A DNA stretch of 64,000 nucleotides from Lachnospiraceae bacterium (lineage in GTDB: Bacteria; Bacillota; Clostridia; Lachnospirales; Lachnospiraceae): contig CAJTEM010000008.1 of NCBI GenBank assembly GCA_910575255.1, positions 62,001 through 126,000 on the forward strand. The letters are read 5' to 3'. Numbering within the stretch: position 1 is the stretch's first letter; every line of letters starts with the position of its first letter. The notes beneath the pieces are model-generated. The model worked only from the letters and a program-made list of their open reading frames with translations. It searched no databases and had not been told where the DNA came from. Position numbers and translations under genes: made by a program. Below are positions 36,326-45,572 of this stretch, one piece after another.

Positions 36326-36734
36326 ACGGTAAACGCAAGCTTTTGTTATTGTTCACAGGCAATATCAGTTAGTTAAGCGTTTCTGAAAGGTACGCCAGAG
36401 AAACGGGGAGAGAAGCAACCGGAAATGGTCGGCTGTTTTTTCCGGTTTCGAGATCAAGAATTCCTAAAATCCCTGATTTTTGCTAAAAACGAAACGAAAA
36501 TTCACAAACTCGCTACGCTCAGGCAGTGTGAATTTTCGTTTCAACGCAAAACTCAGAAATTTAAGGACTTCTAAATCTCTGCAAAGTCAAAAACAGCCGA
36601 CCATTTCCGGTTGCTTCTCTCCCCGTTTCCCTGGCTGAGTTTCGCGTTTTTTAACTTACTGATATTGGGTGTTAACAGTAACAGCTTTTGACTATCGGCG
36701 TAACTCCCGAATTACAAAAGCTTGCGTTTACCGT
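36326..36734 (+). repeat. Dispersed palindromic element, copy C, with extra outer inverted repeat
   Basis: Nested structure. The outermost arms are perfect 20-base inverted repeats (36326-36345 and CAAAAGCTTGCGTTTACCGT at 36715-36734). Next are TGTTCACAGGCAATATCAG-type ends (about 36350-36377 and 36651-36677). The core at 36389-36642 has an outer stem variant (GAGAGAAGCAACCGG) and the conserved apical hairpin. No gene is present; it lies upstream of the helicase promoter. Confidence 0.85.
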
Positions 36735-36768
36735 ACCGGTTTACTGGCTGCAGTACCCGAACATGCTA

Positions 36769-37102
36769 CTGTTCACAGGCAATGTCAATTAGTTTAAGGG
36801 ATCGCGAAACTCAGCCTTGGAAAAAGGAGCGGCAAGAGGCCGAAAATAGTCTGATAATTTTGACTTTGCAGGGATTTAGAAGTCCTTAAATCCCTGAATT
36901 TTGCGTTGAAACGAAAATCCACACTGTCTGAGCGAAGCGAGTTTGTGGATTTTCGTTTCGAACTTAGCAAAAATCAGGGATTTTAGGAATTCTTAATCCC
37001 GAAACCGGAAAAATCATCAGACTATTTTCGGCCTCTTGCCGCTCCTTTTTCCAAGGCGTACCTCTCGGTAAAACTTAACTAAACGACATTGGGTATTAAC
37101 AG
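36769..37102 (-). repeat. Dispersed palindromic element, copy D
   Basis: An inverted copy with terminal repeats CTGTTCACAGGCAATGTCA (left) and the complement-like CTTAACTAAACGACATTGGG (right, ending 37102). The outer stem variant is GCGGCAAGAGGCCG. The right end contains the TAA stop of the GH32 gene. The 13-base direct repeat CAGTACCCGAACA flanks it at 36751-36763 and 37100-37112. Confidence 0.85.
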
Positions 37103-38436
37103 TACCCGAACAGCTCCACCTCTCTTCCCCCGCTGATGCGAAGCTCCCTGCTCATCCCATAGACGGCGTTGCTGATCACATATTCGCCGTCATTGACATA
37201 GACCTCCACCATATGGTCATCCACATAGATATCCAGCCGGTTCCCCTCTTTTACAAATGGTGTTTCGAACACCGTCCGGTAATTCTCTTCCCTGCAGAAT
37301 ACATGGCTTCTGTCTGTACAGACCCGGTTTCCTCTGCGGGTAATCCTGTATCCGCCCACATCCACGCATCCGCCCTCTTCCAGGAAGAGCCCGATCCGGT
37401 ATCCCTCCTCCCCGGCCTCCTTCACATCTGAAAGCGGCCGGCAATATCTCTTTTTCACATGGGGATGCACCCGGAAATAGATGTGCCCCTCCTTCATCTC
37501 TACTACCCGGGGCAGGCAGAACATCCCTCTCCAGGGCACTGCCTCTTCCTGCTCCACAGCTCTTGGCATCCGCAGCCAGGCGATCAGCACCCGGCGTCCC
37601 TCTTCATCCACCGTGCTTTGAGGTGCATACAAATCCAGTCCGTAATCCAGATACTGCCAGGTATCCGGCAACTGCATCCGGCAATTCTCCTCCTCAAAAT
37701 TCACGGCCATACAGATTGCCTGGTTCTCCTCCCACTTTCCGTCCTTAAGAAAACGCATGGGGGAAAATACCAGCGCCTGGCCTCCGTCTGTTTCAAAGTA
37801 GTCAGGACACTCCCACATCCAGCCCCAGCCATCCCCTTTACCGGCCTCATTGACATAAGACCAGGTCTCCAGATCCTCGCTGCGGTAAAAAAGCAGCTTT
37901 CCCTTTCCATCCTCGCTCCGGCTTCCCAGAACCATATACCAGCCATTCCTGCCTCTCCAGACCTTAGGATCTCTGGTATGGGTCCGGTCTCCGCAGCGTC
38001 TGTCCCCGATCGGCGGGATCACCACCCTCTTGCCGCCGAAATTATCAAAATGCATCCCGTCCTCTGAGTCGATCCGCATCTGGCAGGAGTCAAACTGGTC
38101 GTCAGGACAAAGATGGATATTCTCCGGGTCCGCGGCATGATAATGCACGCCGGTATAGAAAAGAACCATCCTGCCGTCCTGTTCCACCGCACTCCCCGAG
38201 AAGCACCCGTTTTGGTCTCCTTCCTTTGTCGGGAAAAGGGCAATTCCCACATGCTCCCAGCTGACCAGATCCTCACTTACCGCATGACCCCAATGCATGG
38301 TTCCCCAGATCGGGGCATAGGGAAAATACTGGTAAAACAGATGATATTTCCCCTTGTAAAAGATGAATCCGTTCGGATCATTGATCCAGTTCCCCGGTGC
38401 CTTCAAATGTCCTTCCTGTTTTCGGCGCTGTTCCAT
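37096..38436 (-). CDS. GH32 beta-fructofuranosidase (sucrose/fructan hydrolase)
   Basis: A 446-residue intracellular GH32 enzyme (no signal peptide). Catalytic residues are visible: nucleophile Asp20 in WINDPNGF, Asp156 in RDPKVW and acid/base Glu209 in ECPDYFE. FYTGVHYH and MHWGHAVSEDL also fit. The five-bladed catalytic part is followed by a beta-sandwich ending ELFGYC. It cleaves beta-fructosides delivered by the ABC importer encoded just upstream. The final codons and stop overlap the end of repeat copy D, so the original C-terminus may have been altered by a residue or two. Confidence 0.94.
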   Translation of the reverse strand: MEQRRKQEGHLKAPGNWINDPNGFIFYKGKYHLFYQYFPYAPIWGTMHWGHAVSEDLVSWEHVGIALFPTKEGDQNGCFSGSAVEQDGRMVLFYTGVHYHAADPENIHLCPDDQFDSCQMRIDSEDGMHFDNFGGKRVVIPPIGDRRCGDRTHTRDPKVWRGRNGWYMVLGSRSEDGKGKLLFYRSEDLETWSYVNEAGKGDGWGWMWECPDYFETDGGQALVFSPMRFLKDGKWEENQAICMAVNFEEENCRMQLPDTWQYLDYGLDLYAPQSTVDEEGRRVLIAWLRMPRAVEQEEAVPWRGMFCLPRVVEMKEGHIYFRVHPHVKKRYCRPLSDVKEAGEEGYRIGLFLEEGGCVDVGGYRITRRGNRVCTDRSHVFCREENYRTVFETPFVKEGNRLDIYVDDHMVEVYVNDGEYVISNAVYGMSRELRISGGREVELFGYC

Positions 38437-38488
38437 TCTCCTGATTCCTTTCCCTATTAAAAATGCTTACTCAATGGCTTCTCTTCCC

Positions 38489-39580
38489 TCAGATCGCCTC
38501 TTCCGTATTCTTATCAAAGAAATGCATCTTCTCCGGCAGGAACGCAAAGGTAATCTCATCCCCGATCCGGCTCACCTCATATTTAGATACCCGGGCCACG
38601 CTCAGACATCCGCCGAAGGTAAAGTACAGGTTATTCTCATTGCCCATTACCTCGGCATTCTCCACCACGGCCTTCTGTCTGTCCTGATGATACCGCTCCA
38701 GGCTATCTTCGTCAAGCCGGATATCCTCCCCGCGGATTCCCATAATCAGCTCTCCGCCTCTTCCCTCCAGCCGTTTTGTCACCTCTTCCGGCAGCCTGAC
38801 CTTGCTCCCATCCCGGAATCTCATCTCCCTGCCGTCTATCGTCACCGGGTAGAAGTTCATCTGCGGGGATCCGATAAATCCAGCCACAAACTTATTCACC
38901 GGATGCTCATACAGTTCCATCGGAGCCCCGGCCTGCTGAACCACTCCGTCCTTCATGATTACGATCCGGTCTGCCATGGTCATAGCCTCTACCTGGTCAT
39001 GAGTCACATAGATCGTTGTCGTTCCCAGTTCCCGATGAAGCTTGCTGATCTCATTGCGCATGCTGACTCTGAGCTTGGCATCCAGATTGGAAAGGGGCTC
39101 ATCCATCAGAAACAGCTTCTGATTCTTCACGATCGCACGCCCTAACGCCACCCTCTGCCGCTGCCCTCCGGACAGATTCTTCGGCTTGCGGGTACGAAAC
39201 TCCTCCAGTCCGAGAATCCGGATCGCCCAGTCCACCTTCTTCTGCACCTCTGCCTCCGGAACCTTCATATTCCGCAGTCCGTATCCGATATTCTTCTCCA
39301 CCGTCATATGAGGATACAAGGCATAATTCTGAAATACCATGGCAATCCCCCGGTCTCTGGGCGCCACATCGTTGACACGCTTTCCGTCTATGTACAGGTC
39401 TCCGCTGGTGATCTCCTCAAATCCGGCCACCATCCGCAGGGTGGTGGACTTGCCGCAGCCGGACGGCCCTACAAAGGCAATGAATTCCTTCTCCTCAATG
39501 GTCAGGTTAAAATCCGTGACCGAATTTCTCTCTGCATTCTCATATTTCTTGCAAATATTTTTAAATTCGATAAAACTCAT
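38489..39580 (-). CDS. Sugar ABC transporter ATPase (MsmK/UgpC type)
   Basis: A 363-residue ATPase: Walker A GPSGCGKST near residue 37, signature LSGGQRQR near 134, Walker B LFLMDEPLSNLD, H-loop VTHDQVEAMTMADR, and a C-terminal TOBE-type regulatory domain from about 235. It energises the CUT1-family importer formed with the two adjacent permeases and binding protein. It lies three bases after the permease gene and 52 before the GH32 gene, clearly within one operon. Confidence 0.95.
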   Translation of the reverse strand: MSFIEFKNICKKYENAERNSVTDFNLTIEEKEFIAFVGPSGCGKSTTLRMVAGFEEITSGDLYIDGKRVNDVAPRDRGIAMVFQNYALYPHMTVEKNIGYGLRNMKVPEAEVQKKVDWAIRILGLEEFRTRKPKNLSGGQRQRVALGRAIVKNQKLFLMDEPLSNLDAKLRVSMRNEISKLHRELGTTTIYVTHDQVEAMTMADRIVIMKDGVVQQAGAPMELYEHPVNKFVAGFIGSPQMNFYPVTIDGREMRFRDGSKVRLPEEVTKRLEGRGGELIMGIRGEDIRLDEDSLERYHQDRQKAVVENAEVMGNENNLYFTFGGCLSVARVSKYEVSRIGDEITFAFLPEKMHFFDKNTEEAI

Positions 39581-39583
39581 CTC

Positions 39584-40435
39584 TTATCCCTCCTTGGACC
39601 CTGTCGAGGTCACGCCTTCTACAATCTGTTTCGAGAATAACGAATAAATGATAATCACCGGAATCGTCACCATAGTAATCACGGCAAGCGTCTGACCCAT
39701 CGTCGTGTTTTCATTGGATGTAATGGAATTCAGGCCGATCTGCGCTGTCAGAAGATTGCTGGAGGTAAATACCAGCGACGGCCACAGATAATCATTCCAG
39801 ACATTCAGGAAGGTAAACACGCTGACCGTTGCCACCACTGTCTTGGACATCGGCAGTACCATGGTAAAGAAATACTTCAGCGGACTGCAGTAGTCCAGCT
39901 GGGCTGCTTCATACACGTCGTCCGGCAGATTCAAAAACACCTGACGGAACAGGAAAATGTTGAATGGATTCACGATCATCGGCAGAATATAGCCTGCCAC
40001 GGTATTCAGAAGCCCCACCTTGGCAATCATCAGAAAATGAATCGTAAGGATCGTCTCCATCGGCACAATCTGTAAAAGCAAGATCAGAAGCACCCAACGC
40101 TCGCGGAACGGAAAATGTATCTTTGCCAGGGCATACCCGGCCAGGCCGTTAACCACAATCCCGCACAGAATCAGAATCGCAGCGTAAAACAGTGTATTGG
40201 CCATATATCTCAGAAAATTCGTATTGGTCAGAATCGAGAGATAGTTATGAAAAAATCCGCCTCCCGGCGCCGGCGGGATGAAGGCTGCCACTGTATTCAT
40301 ATCCGCCGTGATTGCCGCATCCGGCTTGAAGGAATTGGCAAGCATCCAGACCACGGGGAACAGGAAAAACAATGACAACACCAGAAGTACGGCTGTAAGG
40401 ATCCAGTTAATTCCCTTTTGCTTTTTTGTTAACAT
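39584..40435 (-). CDS. Sugar ABC transporter permease (MalG type)
   Basis: A 283-residue permease with six membrane helices. The ATPase-contact EAA loop is present as DDVYEAAQLDYCSPLKYFF near residue 190. It pairs with the MalF-type permease upstream, whose end it overlaps by 29 bases. AAGGAGGAAGG precedes the ATG. CUT1-type subunit; the sugar is probably a fructo-oligosaccharide or sucrose by gene context. Confidence 0.94.
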   Translation of the reverse strand: MLTKKQKGINWILTAVLLVLSLFFLFPVVWMLANSFKPDAAITADMNTVAAFIPPAPGGGFFHNYLSILTNTNFLRYMANTLFYAAILILCGIVVNGLAGYALAKIHFPFRERWVLLILLLQIVPMETILTIHFLMIAKVGLLNTVAGYILPMIVNPFNIFLFRQVFLNLPDDVYEAAQLDYCSPLKYFFTMVLPMSKTVVATVSVFTFLNVWNDYLWPSLVFTSSNLLTAQIGLNSITSNENTTMGQTLAVITMVTIPVIIIYSLFSKQIVEGVTSTGSKEG

Positions 40436-41309
40436 GCTTTCCTTCCTCCTTATCTCTGGTCAGGATCGACTGAATCACCGTCAGAACCATCACAAATATT
40501 GCAAATACAATCGCCATGGTGGAGGCGAGTCCGATCTCCCAGTTGACGGTACCCGTCTCATAGATATTGTAAACCATCGTGTAGGTCGAATGAGACGGAC
40601 CGCCTCCGGTCATGACCATGGGCTGCACGATCATGCGGAAAGCCCCGATGGTAACCGTAATAAACACAAACACACAAAGCGGCTTTAACTCCGGCAGCGT
40701 AATATCCTTAAACTTCTGCCACTCACTGGCATGGTCCATCTCCGCCGCCTCATAGAGCCCTGGATTGATCGCCTGCAGTCCCCCCAAAAAGATAATCATC
40801 TGATATCCGACTCCCTGCCATACGCTCATGACTGCAATGGAGGGAAGCGCCTGCTTCGCACTGTGGATAAAAGGCTGCGCCGGAATCCCGAGGTTCCCAA
40901 GCATGGTATTCAGGATTCCTTCCGGACTGTAGATCTGCATCCAGAGCGTCGATACCACGGCCAGTGACATCACCACCGGAATGAAGAATGCCACCTTGAA
41001 ATATTTCTTGCAATGGGTCACCCGGTTGATCAGAAGCGCCAGCGCCAGCGCCCCGATCCCCTGACAGGGCAGAATGATCAGCACAAAGCACACCGTATTG
41101 AAAAAGGACTTCACAAACAGATCATCCCGGAAAATCTTCCCATAATTCTCCAGCCCCACAAAATGGGTCAGGTCCGGATTCAGCGCAAAGTAATCGGTAA
41201 AGCTGAAAATCAGTGTCAGCACCATCGGCACGAACAAAAAGATGGTCAGCAGAACCAGCGCAGGCCCGAAAAACGCCATTCCTAACAACGAACTTGATCT
41301 TTTCTTCAT
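40407..41309 (-). CDS. Sugar ABC transporter permease (MalF type)
   Basis: A 300-residue permease with six membrane helices and the EAA loop NPGLYEAAEMDHASEWQKF near residue 190. Its start overlaps the stop of the binding-protein gene by one base (TAATG), implying coupled translation. It ends in a short basic tail (NKKAKGN) overlapping the next permease gene. Confidence 0.94.
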   Translation of the reverse strand: MKKRSSSLLGMAFFGPALVLLTIFLFVPMVLTLIFSFTDYFALNPDLTHFVGLENYGKIFRDDLFVKSFFNTVCFVLIILPCQGIGALALALLINRVTHCKKYFKVAFFIPVVMSLAVVSTLWMQIYSPEGILNTMLGNLGIPAQPFIHSAKQALPSIAVMSVWQGVGYQMIIFLGGLQAINPGLYEAAEMDHASEWQKFKDITLPELKPLCVFVFITVTIGAFRMIVQPMVMTGGGPSHSTYTMVYNIYETGTVNWEIGLASTMAIVFAIFVMVLTVIQSILTRDKEEGKHVNKKAKGN

Positions 41310-42631
41310 TATTTTCTCGTATAACGCTCCAGCTTCGCGTTAATCCTTTCTACAGATTTGTCCAGCACCTGCTGCGTATCCTGCCCGCTTAAGGCCACGC
41401 TCTCCAGCGCCTGCTGGAAGGATGTGCTCACCTGTGGATACACCGGTGTCTTCGGCCGGGGATGTCCGTACTCCTTCAGCTGCTCGTACAAGAACCGGTA
41501 ATTCTCATCCGTCTGAAATACATCGATCTGCTCAAAAGCCTCGTAGGTCGAGGGAAAGGTCTTAGACAGCTCCCAGATGCGGACACCGCTCTCTACACCG
41601 CTCATCCATTTGACCAGCTCGGTGGCTCCTTTAAGATTCTCGGAATCCGAGGATGCCGCATAGGCCCAGGAACCTGTCGGCGTATAACGTCCCCCGTCCC
41701 AGCTCTCCCCTACCACATAGGGCGCTACTCCCAGACGGATGTCCGGATAATTCTGATAAACGGTATTGACCTCCCAGGCTCCGTCGATCTTGAAGGCCGC
41801 CCGGCCGCTCTCGAACAGATGCTCGATCGGAGCCTCTGACATATATCCCTTTTCCACTACCCCGCGGAAGAACTCCATCGCCTCTGCCATCTGAGATGAA
41901 TTAAAATATCCATCTACAGAAAGTCCGTCCTCGCTGACCAGGTCCCCTCCCCCAGACCACACAAAAGGTGCATAGTAATATATGCTTGCCTCTCCCACCG
42001 GGAAGGTCATATCCAGGGGATAGCCCCCTTTCGCTTCCATCAACGGCTTCAGCCTTTCTAAGATATCCGTGAATTCCCTCCAGGTCCAGGGATGACCGGC
42101 CTCTGGCACCTCAATCCCGGCCTCCTCCAGAATATCCTTGTTGTAATACATCCCCACACTGGACTCCATCACTCCCAATGCATAGAGCTGCCCCTGATAG
42201 GTTCCCTGCTCCAGAATCGACTCCAGGTACACGCCGCGCTCCTCATTGGTAAGCTCTGCCAGCGGCTGGATGATCCCGTTCGCCGCATAGGCTGCTACAT
42301 TCGGTCCGTCTACGGTCAGCACATCCGGAAGGCCTCCTGCCATCACCGAGGCATTGACCTTATCCGAATATCCTCCTCCGCTGTCATTACGCGGAACGAA
42401 CTCAATGTCTGCAAAATACGTTCCGTTATACACCTCATTGAAACGGTCCACCGACTGCCGGTAGGCCTGCCCCTCTTCCGTGTCCTCAATGGAATGCACC
42501 CACAGAGAGAGATACTGCTCACCCGGGTCAAAGCCCTCAACGTCCCCGGGCTTCACCTGCTTCTTCTGACAGCCTGCCAGACAGCCCGCTGCCAGCAGCA
42601 TAAATGCCACTGCTGCAAATCCCTTTTTCAT
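41309..42631 (-). CDS. Sugar ABC transporter substrate-binding lipoprotein
   Basis: A 440-residue extracellular binding protein. A lipoprotein signal peptide is clear, with possible lipobox cysteines at 17 and 21 (LAGC at 18-21). The mature domain has the typical family 1 pattern: SDKVNASVMAGGLPDVLTVDG, GVMESSVGMYYNKDILEEAG and FKIDGAWEV. It captures the sugar for the two permeases. As first gene of the binding protein - MalF - MalG - ATPase - GH32 operon it follows a promoter with overlapping palindromic operators. Confidence 0.94.
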   Translation of the reverse strand: MKKGFAAVAFMLLAAGCLAGCQKKQVKPGDVEGFDPGEQYLSLWVHSIEDTEEGQAYRQSVDRFNEVYNGTYFADIEFVPRNDSGGGYSDKVNASVMAGGLPDVLTVDGPNVAAYAANGIIQPLAELTNEERGVYLESILEQGTYQGQLYALGVMESSVGMYYNKDILEEAGIEVPEAGHPWTWREFTDILERLKPLMEAKGGYPLDMTFPVGEASIYYYAPFVWSGGGDLVSEDGLSVDGYFNSSQMAEAMEFFRGVVEKGYMSEAPIEHLFESGRAAFKIDGAWEVNTVYQNYPDIRLGVAPYVVGESWDGGRYTPTGSWAYAASSDSENLKGATELVKWMSGVESGVRIWELSKTFPSTYEAFEQIDVFQTDENYRFLYEQLKEYGHPRPKTPVYPQVSTSFQQALESVALSGQDTQQVLDKSVERINAKLERYTRK

Positions 42632-42686
42632 GACATCCTCCTGACCAGGTATCCACCTGCCTTTTTAAAACACTTTCGCATCTATT

Positions 42687-42763
42687 TGTAACCGGTAAAG
42701 TTATCGGTAAAGTAACCGGTTACTTTATGATATAACTATACCACTTCATCCGGCAGCTGTCAA
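42687..42763 (-). promoter_or_regulatory. Promoter and LacI-type operators of the fructoside operon
   Basis: On the minus strand TTGACA (42758-42763), a 17-base spacer and TATAGT (42735-42740). About ten bases downstream lies the perfect palindrome AGTAACCGGTTACT (42711-42724), followed by two related half-sites (TTACCGATAAC and TTTACCGGTTAC, 42687-42710). A CCGG-centred palindrome fits LacI-family repressors; the LacI gene at 46096 is a candidate but is 3.4 kb away. Confidence 0.8.
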
Positions 42764-42833
42764 TACCTTTTTGCACGTTTTTGTTGCGTTCCACGGAGTT
42801 GAGGGGTTCTTTTCACGGGGGGGGATTCCGAAA

Positions 42834-43034
42834 GGTACGCCTTGGAACGAGGGGGTCCGCAGCGGGAAATGGTCTGCGGATGTTTCCGGTTTCGAGATCA
42901 AGAATTCCTAAAATTTCCGAGTTTTGCGAAAAGCGAAACGAAAACTCAGAAATTTAAGGACTTCTAAATCTCTGCAAAGTCAACATCCGCAGACCATTTC
43001 CCGCTGCGGCCCTCCCCTCGTTCCAAGGCTGAAC
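42834..43034 (+). repeat. Dispersed palindromic element, copy E (apical hairpin deleted)
   Basis: The outer arms carry yet another variant (GTCCGCAGCGGGAAATGGTC and its partner). The middle arms GAATTCCTAAAAT and TTTAAGGACTTC are kept, but the central hairpin with the CTCGCTCCGCTCAGACAG loop is missing. A GCTGAACATCCCGTTC...GGTAAATACC block follows to 43090 and is shared with 17420-17480. It fills the gap between the sugar operon promoter and topB. Confidence 0.8.
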
Positions 43035-43108
43035 ATCCCGTTCTCCGTTCTTTCGAGGCTGGTAAATACCAGCTCTGGAAACCCCACCTCCATGAAAAGC
43101 AAGGCTCA

Positions 43109-45328
43109 TCATTCCAGCTTTATCCCGGAAAGCATCTGGGCCAGGGCATTATTGAGGGGCTCTTCTGACTCCTTCTTCTGCTGGTTCATATACCTTGCCA
43201 CATCCTTTTTGGAGATTCCGGCCCCTTCCTTCTTCCTGCGTTCCTGAAAAGCCTTCAGCTTCTCCTTATACCCGCAGGCACAGACAAAAATCTGCCCGTC
43301 CCCCTTTCCTTTAAGCAGCATTTTCTTGCGGCAGACCGGACAGCGGGCGTTGGAAGTGCGGGAGATGGTCTCCCGATGGCCGCACTCCCGGTCCTGGCAC
43401 ACCAGCATCTCGCTGTTCTTTCCCTTTACCGCCAGCATCCTTTTGCCGCAGACCGGGCAGCGGGTATTAGTCAGATTGTCATGGCGAAAGCTTCCTTCCC
43501 CGACCTTGATCTGACTGGTCAGCTCTTTTGAATACTCCCGGATGGCAGCCATAAAAGCGCTCCTCTTCCGTCTCCCCTTAGCGATCTCCGACAGCTTCAT
43601 CTCCCAGTCTGCCGTCATCTCCGGCTTTTTTAAGTCCTCCGGCACCAGCTCCAGAAGCTGCTTTGCCTTGGAGGTAAGGAAAATATCCTTTCCCCGTTTT
43701 TCCAGCAAAAAGCTGGAAAAAAGCTTCTCGATAATATCCGCTCTGGTGGCCACCGTCCCCAGGCCGCCGGTCTCTCCCAAGGTCTTTGCCAGCTCCCGGT
43801 TCCCTGACTCCAGGTAGGCTGCAGGATTCTCCATGGCAGAAAGCAGAGTGGCCTCATTAAAGGGCGCCGGCGGGCTGGTCTTTCCCTGGGTGAGAGACAC
43901 TGCCAGCCCTGAAAGAAGCTCCCCCTTCTGCAAGGAAGGAAGCTGCCGTAATCCAGAGGTCATAAGGGCCTGCTCCTCCTCCGGCACATCCTCCTCATAC
44001 CCTTCCCCGTCCTTCCAGCCGCAGACCTCCTTCCAGCCGGGACTTTTCACCACATTCCCCCTGGCCCGAAAATCCTCCCCGCCCAAACTTACCGTCAGAC
44101 GGGTTTCTTCATACTCATAGGGCGGATAGAGAACAGCCAGAAAACGGCGCACCACCAGATCGTAGATTTTTCTCTCTTCCACACTCATGTGATCCAATTG
44201 CACAAATTGTTCTGTAGGGATGATGGCATGGTGGTCGCTTACCTTGCTGTCATCTACAAAAAACATCTTTCCCGAAAGGGGCCGGCTGACCAGCTTTCCT
44301 GCCAGCACCTTATAAGGCCCTGTGCCGCAGGCCTTTAAGCGTTCCTTTATGGTAGGCACAATATCCTGGCTTAAATACCGGGAATCGGTTCTGGGATAGG
44401 TGAGAACCTTGTGATTCTCATAGAGCCGCTGCATGATATTTAAGGTTTCCTTGGCCGAGTATCCAAACTGCCTGTTTGCATCCCGCTGCAGCTCCGTCAG
44501 ATCGTAGAGCAGAGGGGCAACGATCTTTTTGGGTATCCGGCGGATCTCTGTCACCTGTGCCTTGCCGCCATTTAACTCTGCCTGAAGCTTCTCCATCCTC
44601 TTCCGGTCAAAAGAGCGGCTGCTCCCCGATGCCTTGTCCTGCCAGGTGAGGGTAAGCCCCAGCTCCCTGCTTTTTGCCTGAAGCCCGTAATAAGGCTGCG
44701 GCACAAAATCCCGGATAGCCTTTTCCCTTCTGGCAATCATGGCCAGAGTAGGGGTCTGTACCCTGCCGCAGGAAAGCTGGGCATTGTATTTGCAGGTCAA
44801 CGCCCTGGTGGCATTGATTCCCACCAGCCAGTCCGCCTCCGCCCGGCACATGGCCGCATCGTAGAGACTGTCATACTCCCTGCCGTCTTTTAAACGGGCA
44901 AATCCCTCCCGGATGGCCTTGTCTGTCACAGAGGAAATCCACAGACGGCGGATGGGCTTTTTGCAGTTTGCCTTTTTCAGAATCAAACGGGCCACCAGCT
45001 CCCCTTCCCTGCCTGCGTCTGTGGCAATAATCACGTCCGACACATCCTTCCTGGCAAGCTGGGCTTTGACTGCCGCGTACTGCCTGGCCGTCTGTGGAAT
45101 CACTCTCAGCTTAAAGGGCTCCGGAAGCATGGGAAGATCCTCCATCTTCCACTGCTTATATCCGGGATCGTACTCCTCCGGATCCGCCAGCTCCACCAGA
45201 TGCCCCAGGCCCCAGGTGACGATATACCGTCCGCCCTCCAGATATCCGTTTCCGGCCTTCCCACATTTCATCACCCGGGCAATATCCCTGGCTACGGAAG
45301 GTTTTTCTGCGATAATCAATGATTTCAT
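43109..45328 (-). CDS. topB: DNA topoisomerase III (type IA)
   Basis: A 739-residue type IA topoisomerase. The TOPRIM domain starts KSLIIAEKPSVARDIARVM and has the acidic TDAGREGELVARLI near residue 105. The active-site tyrosine lies in KVLTYPRTDSRYL near 315. The C-terminus carries two four-cysteine zinc ribbons (CPVCGKRM...CQDREC and CPVCRKKM...CACGY, about residues 610-690). It decatenates DNA. The start at 45328 follows TGGAGGAAATA; upstream frame is a small direct repeat. The chromosomal or mobile origin is undecided, as topB-like genes occur in both. Confidence 0.95.
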   Translation of the reverse strand: MKSLIIAEKPSVARDIARVMKCGKAGNGYLEGGRYIVTWGLGHLVELADPEEYDPGYKQWKMEDLPMLPEPFKLRVIPQTARQYAAVKAQLARKDVSDVIIATDAGREGELVARLILKKANCKKPIRRLWISSVTDKAIREGFARLKDGREYDSLYDAAMCRAEADWLVGINATRALTCKYNAQLSCGRVQTPTLAMIARREKAIRDFVPQPYYGLQAKSRELGLTLTWQDKASGSSRSFDRKRMEKLQAELNGGKAQVTEIRRIPKKIVAPLLYDLTELQRDANRQFGYSAKETLNIMQRLYENHKVLTYPRTDSRYLSQDIVPTIKERLKACGTGPYKVLAGKLVSRPLSGKMFFVDDSKVSDHHAIIPTEQFVQLDHMSVEERKIYDLVVRRFLAVLYPPYEYEETRLTVSLGGEDFRARGNVVKSPGWKEVCGWKDGEGYEEDVPEEEQALMTSGLRQLPSLQKGELLSGLAVSLTQGKTSPPAPFNEATLLSAMENPAAYLESGNRELAKTLGETGGLGTVATRADIIEKLFSSFLLEKRGKDIFLTSKAKQLLELVPEDLKKPEMTADWEMKLSEIAKGRRKRSAFMAAIREYSKELTSQIKVGEGSFRHDNLTNTRCPVCGKRMLAVKGKNSEMLVCQDRECGHRETISRTSNARCPVCRKKMLLKGKGDGQIFVCACGYKEKLKAFQERRKKEGAGISKKDVARYMNQQKKESEEPLNNALAQMLSGIKLE

Positions 45329-45346
45329 TATTTCCTCCATTCTATG

Positions 45347-45392
45347 CATGCCCCGCTTTATCGGGCATTGCATGCCCCGCTTTATCGGGCAC
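45347..45392. repeat. Two tandem GCCCCGCTTTATCGGGC repeats before topB
   Basis: CATGCCCCGCTTTATCGGGC occurs twice, about 22 bases apart, each able to form a GCCC/GGGC hairpin. They lie just upstream of the topB ribosome binding site and may affect its expression. Confidence 0.5.
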
Positions 45393-45572
45393 AAACAGGT
45401 ATTCTTGTCCTCAGTGGATAAGGAGATACCCGCCCCAAATGCCGCCCGGCGGCGGCAGACGGAACAAATTCTCATTTATCATATCACGTTTCCTTCCTCA
45501 GTTCCACCATCTTTAATCGCAAACACAATTTCCCAGATGTTTTCCACCCCGTTCCGGTATGCTCTGTCATGC

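Noticed and set aside
43109-45475. topB starting at the upstream ATG (45475)
   Set aside because: The extra residues are encoded by small tandem repeats and lack a ribosome binding site; family homology begins at 45328.
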